From NCBI GenBank assembly GCA_964547995.1, contig CAZJRB010000188.1:1-7777 (forward strand): a stretch of DNA of 7,777 nucleotides, written 5' to 3'. The stretch is from CAZJRB01 sp964547995 (GTDB lineage Bacteria; Planctomycetota; Planctomycetia; Pirellulales; Thermoguttaceae). The translations under genes were made by a program, and so were the position numbers. Shown one piece after another: positions 6,050 to 7,777 of this stretch (the first letter of the stretch is position 1; every line of letters begins with the position of its first letter). Below the pieces are notes generated by a model, which saw only the letters and a list, made by a program, of their open reading frames with translations, made no database searches and was not told the DNA's origin.

Positions 6050-7610
6050 ACTTTCCCCGTTGCCGGATGGCCGCGACTGCCTCTTCGACCTCCGTTTTGA
6101 AGAAAATCGCGTTTTTCTTCTTCAGGAGCGCCAACAGCGGACGAAGGCTCTTCTTCGTGCCGATCTTGCCGAGCAACTCCGCGACTTCATCGATGTCGTG
6201 GGAATCGGTCGTCTTCAGCAGCTTCAGAACGGCGTCCTCGGCCTTCGGGCCAAAGGCCTCCAGGCACGCAACGACTTCGCGCCTTTCGTGGAAATTGCTG
6301 AAGCGCGCCGCCACGGGTTCGATCGCTCGCTCGTCCTGCAATTCGGCGAAGCCCTTGTAGGCCGCCTCCTTTACCCAGGTTTCGTCGAGCAGTTTGATCA
6401 AGAGCGGCACGCTGTATTTTCCGCCCCACGTGACCAACGCCTCGGCGGCCTTGGTACGGTCGTGCGGGGAGATATCCGTGTCAAACGCAATCTTCTGAAA
6501 CGCACGGGCGATCTCGATGCGGACCTCTTGCGATGGAACGTCCTCCGGCGTAACGGCCGCTAGCGATTCCAGTGCATCACGTCGTTCGAAGACGCTGCTG
6601 CTGTCGAGCATCTGCTTGACCATCTTCTTGTAGCCCCCCGGATCGTTCGGATCCTCGGGTGCGATGGCCCCGGACATGTTGGCCTCGATTCGCGCCCTCA
6701 CCTCGGGCGGCATCTTCGCGAGGACATCCGGGGGAACGTGTTGCGGCATCTGCGGTCTTCTGCCGGGCCGAATATGGCTGGGCCGATCGGACGGCTTCGT
6801 CGAGCCCATCTCGGGCCGGTTCGGCGGCATTGGTGACTTGGGAGGTGTCTTTACCGCAACCGGCTCCGTTACCTTGGACAGATCGACCTCGATGTCGATC
6901 GACCGGTTTTCCTTGTCGATGGTCGTCTTACCCAAATCCATCGCCGCAGCGTACTCTTCGAGATTGGTAATAGGCCCAATCACAATTGTTATGCGAAACA
7001 GGACCTGCGTCCCCCGCCCATGGAAACGGCGGTTCCTGCCGGCTGCCTGCTTCACCTTCTCCACCATTTTCTTAAAGACATCGTATTGCTTTGGGCAGTT
7101 GTGCAGGACCACGGTCGCTACCCGATTTGCCCCGAACTTGTCTTTGAGCATCTGCGGCCCGTGGGACCACTCGCGGACGAGTTCAGGCTTCCCCGCCGCG
7201 GCTGCTCCGAGGAACGTCTCGGCCGTCAACAAGAAGAAGTCCGTGGGCATGCCGGGGGTGCCTTCGAGCCGTTCCATTTGGGATTTGATGTCGCGACCCG
7301 CGTCCTCAATCCGCTGCACCTGTTCCTGTGTGACCAATCGCTTGTCCAATTCGTTGCCCAGGGAATCGGCATCGCTGATGACCTTGGCATCGGCAAGAAG
7401 TTGCTTCATGCGTTCCCCGATTTCACAGACTTTATCCGTCGCCGCCTCCGCATCTTCGGGGGTTTGGATGTTCGCGAGCGTGTCTCGCAATTCCTCCGAG
7501 CACTCGCCCATCTCATCCATAACCTGCACAGGTTTCATGTCGCTGTTGGAGCAACCGGCCGGCGCCAACAGCAGTGCCACGAACCACAAGCAACGGTATC
7601 GTTTAGTCAT
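6048..7610 (-). CDS. Predicted lipoprotein with proline-rich linker and C-terminal HEAT-like repeats, function unknown
   Basis: 520 residues from ATG 7610. MTKRYRCLWFVALLLAPAGC is a short lipoprotein-type signal with Cys20 as the likely lipidation site; Pro at -3 is atypical for a lipobox. Residues about 24-115 are acidic and predicted helical or coiled (ECSEELRDTLANIQ, QVQRIEDAGRDIKSQME). Residues 120-250 look like a mixed alpha/beta domain (RVATVVLHNC, VLFRITIVIGPITNLEEY). A proline/methionine-rich linker spans 254-302. Residues 330-518 carry about four helical-pair repeats of HEAT/PBS-lyase style (FERRDALESLAAV; DRTKAAEALVTWGGKYSVPLLIKLL; KAEDAVLKLLKTTD; KKSLRPLLALLKKKNA). I do not recognise a named family. 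HEAT-like repeats normally give a protein-binding surface, so a scaffold role at the periplasm or envelope is plausible but inferred. An extra 15 residues upstream (start at 7655) are possible but would bury the signal peptide and lie downstream of the likely promoter start by one base only. AGGGAAGG just precedes ATG 7610. It has its own promoter and is not co-transcribed with the pump. Confidence 0.8.
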   Translation of the reverse strand: MTKRYRCLWFVALLLAPAGCSNSDMKPVQVMDEMGECSEELRDTLANIQTPEDAEAATDKVCEIGERMKQLLADAKVISDADSLGNELDKRLVTQEQVQRIEDAGRDIKSQMERLEGTPGMPTDFFLLTAETFLGAAAAGKPELVREWSHGPQMLKDKFGANRVATVVLHNCPKQYDVFKKMVEKVKQAAGRNRRFHGRGTQVLFRITIVIGPITNLEEYAAAMDLGKTTIDKENRSIDIEVDLSKVTEPVAVKTPPKSPMPPNRPEMGSTKPSDRPSHIRPGRRPQMPQHVPPDVLAKMPPEVRARIEANMSGAIAPEDPNDPGGYKKMVKQMLDSSSVFERRDALESLAAVTPEDVPSQEVRIEIARAFQKIAFDTDISPHDRTKAAEALVTWGGKYSVPLLIKLLDETWVKEAAYKGFAELQDERAIEPVAARFSNFHERREVVACLEAFGPKAEDAVLKLLKTTDSHDIDEVAELLGKIGTKKSLRPLLALLKKKNAIFFKTEVEEAVAAIRQRGK

Positions 7611-7660
7611 AGCCTTCCCTTTCTCGCTTCGCCCATGGCGGGTCAGACGCACCAATGGAG

Positions 7661-7689
7661 AAAATAGTCCAAAATGGCAAGAAAGTCAA
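7661..7689 (-). promoter_or_regulatory. Promoter of the lipoprotein gene
   Basis: On the minus strand: TTGACT (7689-7684), exactly 17 nt, then TATTTT (7666-7661). The -35 matches 5 of 6 and the -10 matches 4 of 6 consensus bases. Transcription would begin near 7654, about 44 nt before ATG 7610. This supports the 7610 start over the longer frame. The flanking DNA (7691-7720) is purine-rich with no recognisable gene. Confidence 0.6.
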
Positions 7690-7724
7690 GTGTCCGAAGG
7701 GGGGAAGGGGAACAGGACGGAACC

Positions 7725-7777
7725 GGCGGGTGGCACTGCTGGCTCGTCCAGCAGTGTTGTTCGAGCGACCTTGAGGC
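7725..7777 (+). repeat. Second copy of the BIME-like repeat, cut by the window end
   Basis: All 53 bases are identical, in the same orientation, to 381-433: the first hairpin (CACTGCTGG / CCAGCAGTG around CTCGT), the whole spacer, and the first base of the second hairpin. The rest of the unit would lie beyond the window. Here the repeat is intergenic, upstream of the lipoprotein promoter, and there is no transposase sequence next to it. This shows the unit is dispersed independently of the RAYT gene. Confidence 0.85.

Noticed and set aside
7659..7668. AGAAAATAGT shared with the element's right end (599-608), suggesting another element end near 7660
   Set aside because: The neighbouring TTGACAGC block is missing, and the bases are better explained as the -10 region of the lipoprotein promoter.

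Overview
The window is high-GC bacterial DNA. It carries Gram-negative traits: an RND efflux pump with its periplasmic adaptor, and a lipoprotein. My best guess at the source is a planctomycete-like bacterium. This rests on the style of the short hairpin repeats beside a RAYT (REP-associated tyrosine transposase) remnant and on a lipoprotein of proline-rich plus HEAT-like architecture. No rRNA or marker gene is present, so the assignment is tentative.

Layout. (1) Positions 1-609 are mobile or repeat DNA. They hold a strong hairpin (14-37), a RAYT gene cut off after its HUH motif (95-430), a two-hairpin REP/BIME-like unit (382-463) that has replaced the RAYT C-terminus, and a tandem 39-bp hairpin repeat (515-592). 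The segment is bounded by imperfect inverted repeats (50-67 and 592-609). The right one supplies the stop codon and last residues of the neighbouring pump gene. (2) Positions 596-5352, minus strand, form a two-gene operon. A periplasmic adaptor (membrane fusion protein) comes first and an RND inner-membrane transporter second, with translationally coupled ends. No TolC-like outer-membrane gene is in the window. (3) Positions 5353-5542 are a regulatory intergenic region with a good minus-strand promoter for the pump, a weaker plus-strand promoter for the regulator, and a 21-bp imperfect palindrome between them. (4) Positions 5543-6028, plus strand, encode a MarR-family repressor transcribed divergently from the pump. 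(5) A hairpin at 6018-6049 overlaps both stop codons of the convergent genes. (6) Positions 6048-7610, minus strand, encode a predicted lipoprotein of unknown function, with a clear promoter at 7661-7689. (7) From 7725 to the window edge lies an exact second copy of the first 53 bases of the BIME-like repeat.

Working model. MarR binds the palindrome at the overlapping promoters and represses the adaptor-RND operon, and perhaps itself, until a small ligand is sensed. The adaptor and pump then export that or a related compound, using a TolC-type channel encoded elsewhere. The most unusual part is the left end. Hairpins with different stems share the loop GCAAG and the 3' foot TGGCACCC, and they sit inside the inverted repeats of a disabled RAYT. 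This looks like a structure-recognised repeat family caught next to the kind of enzyme that could spread it.
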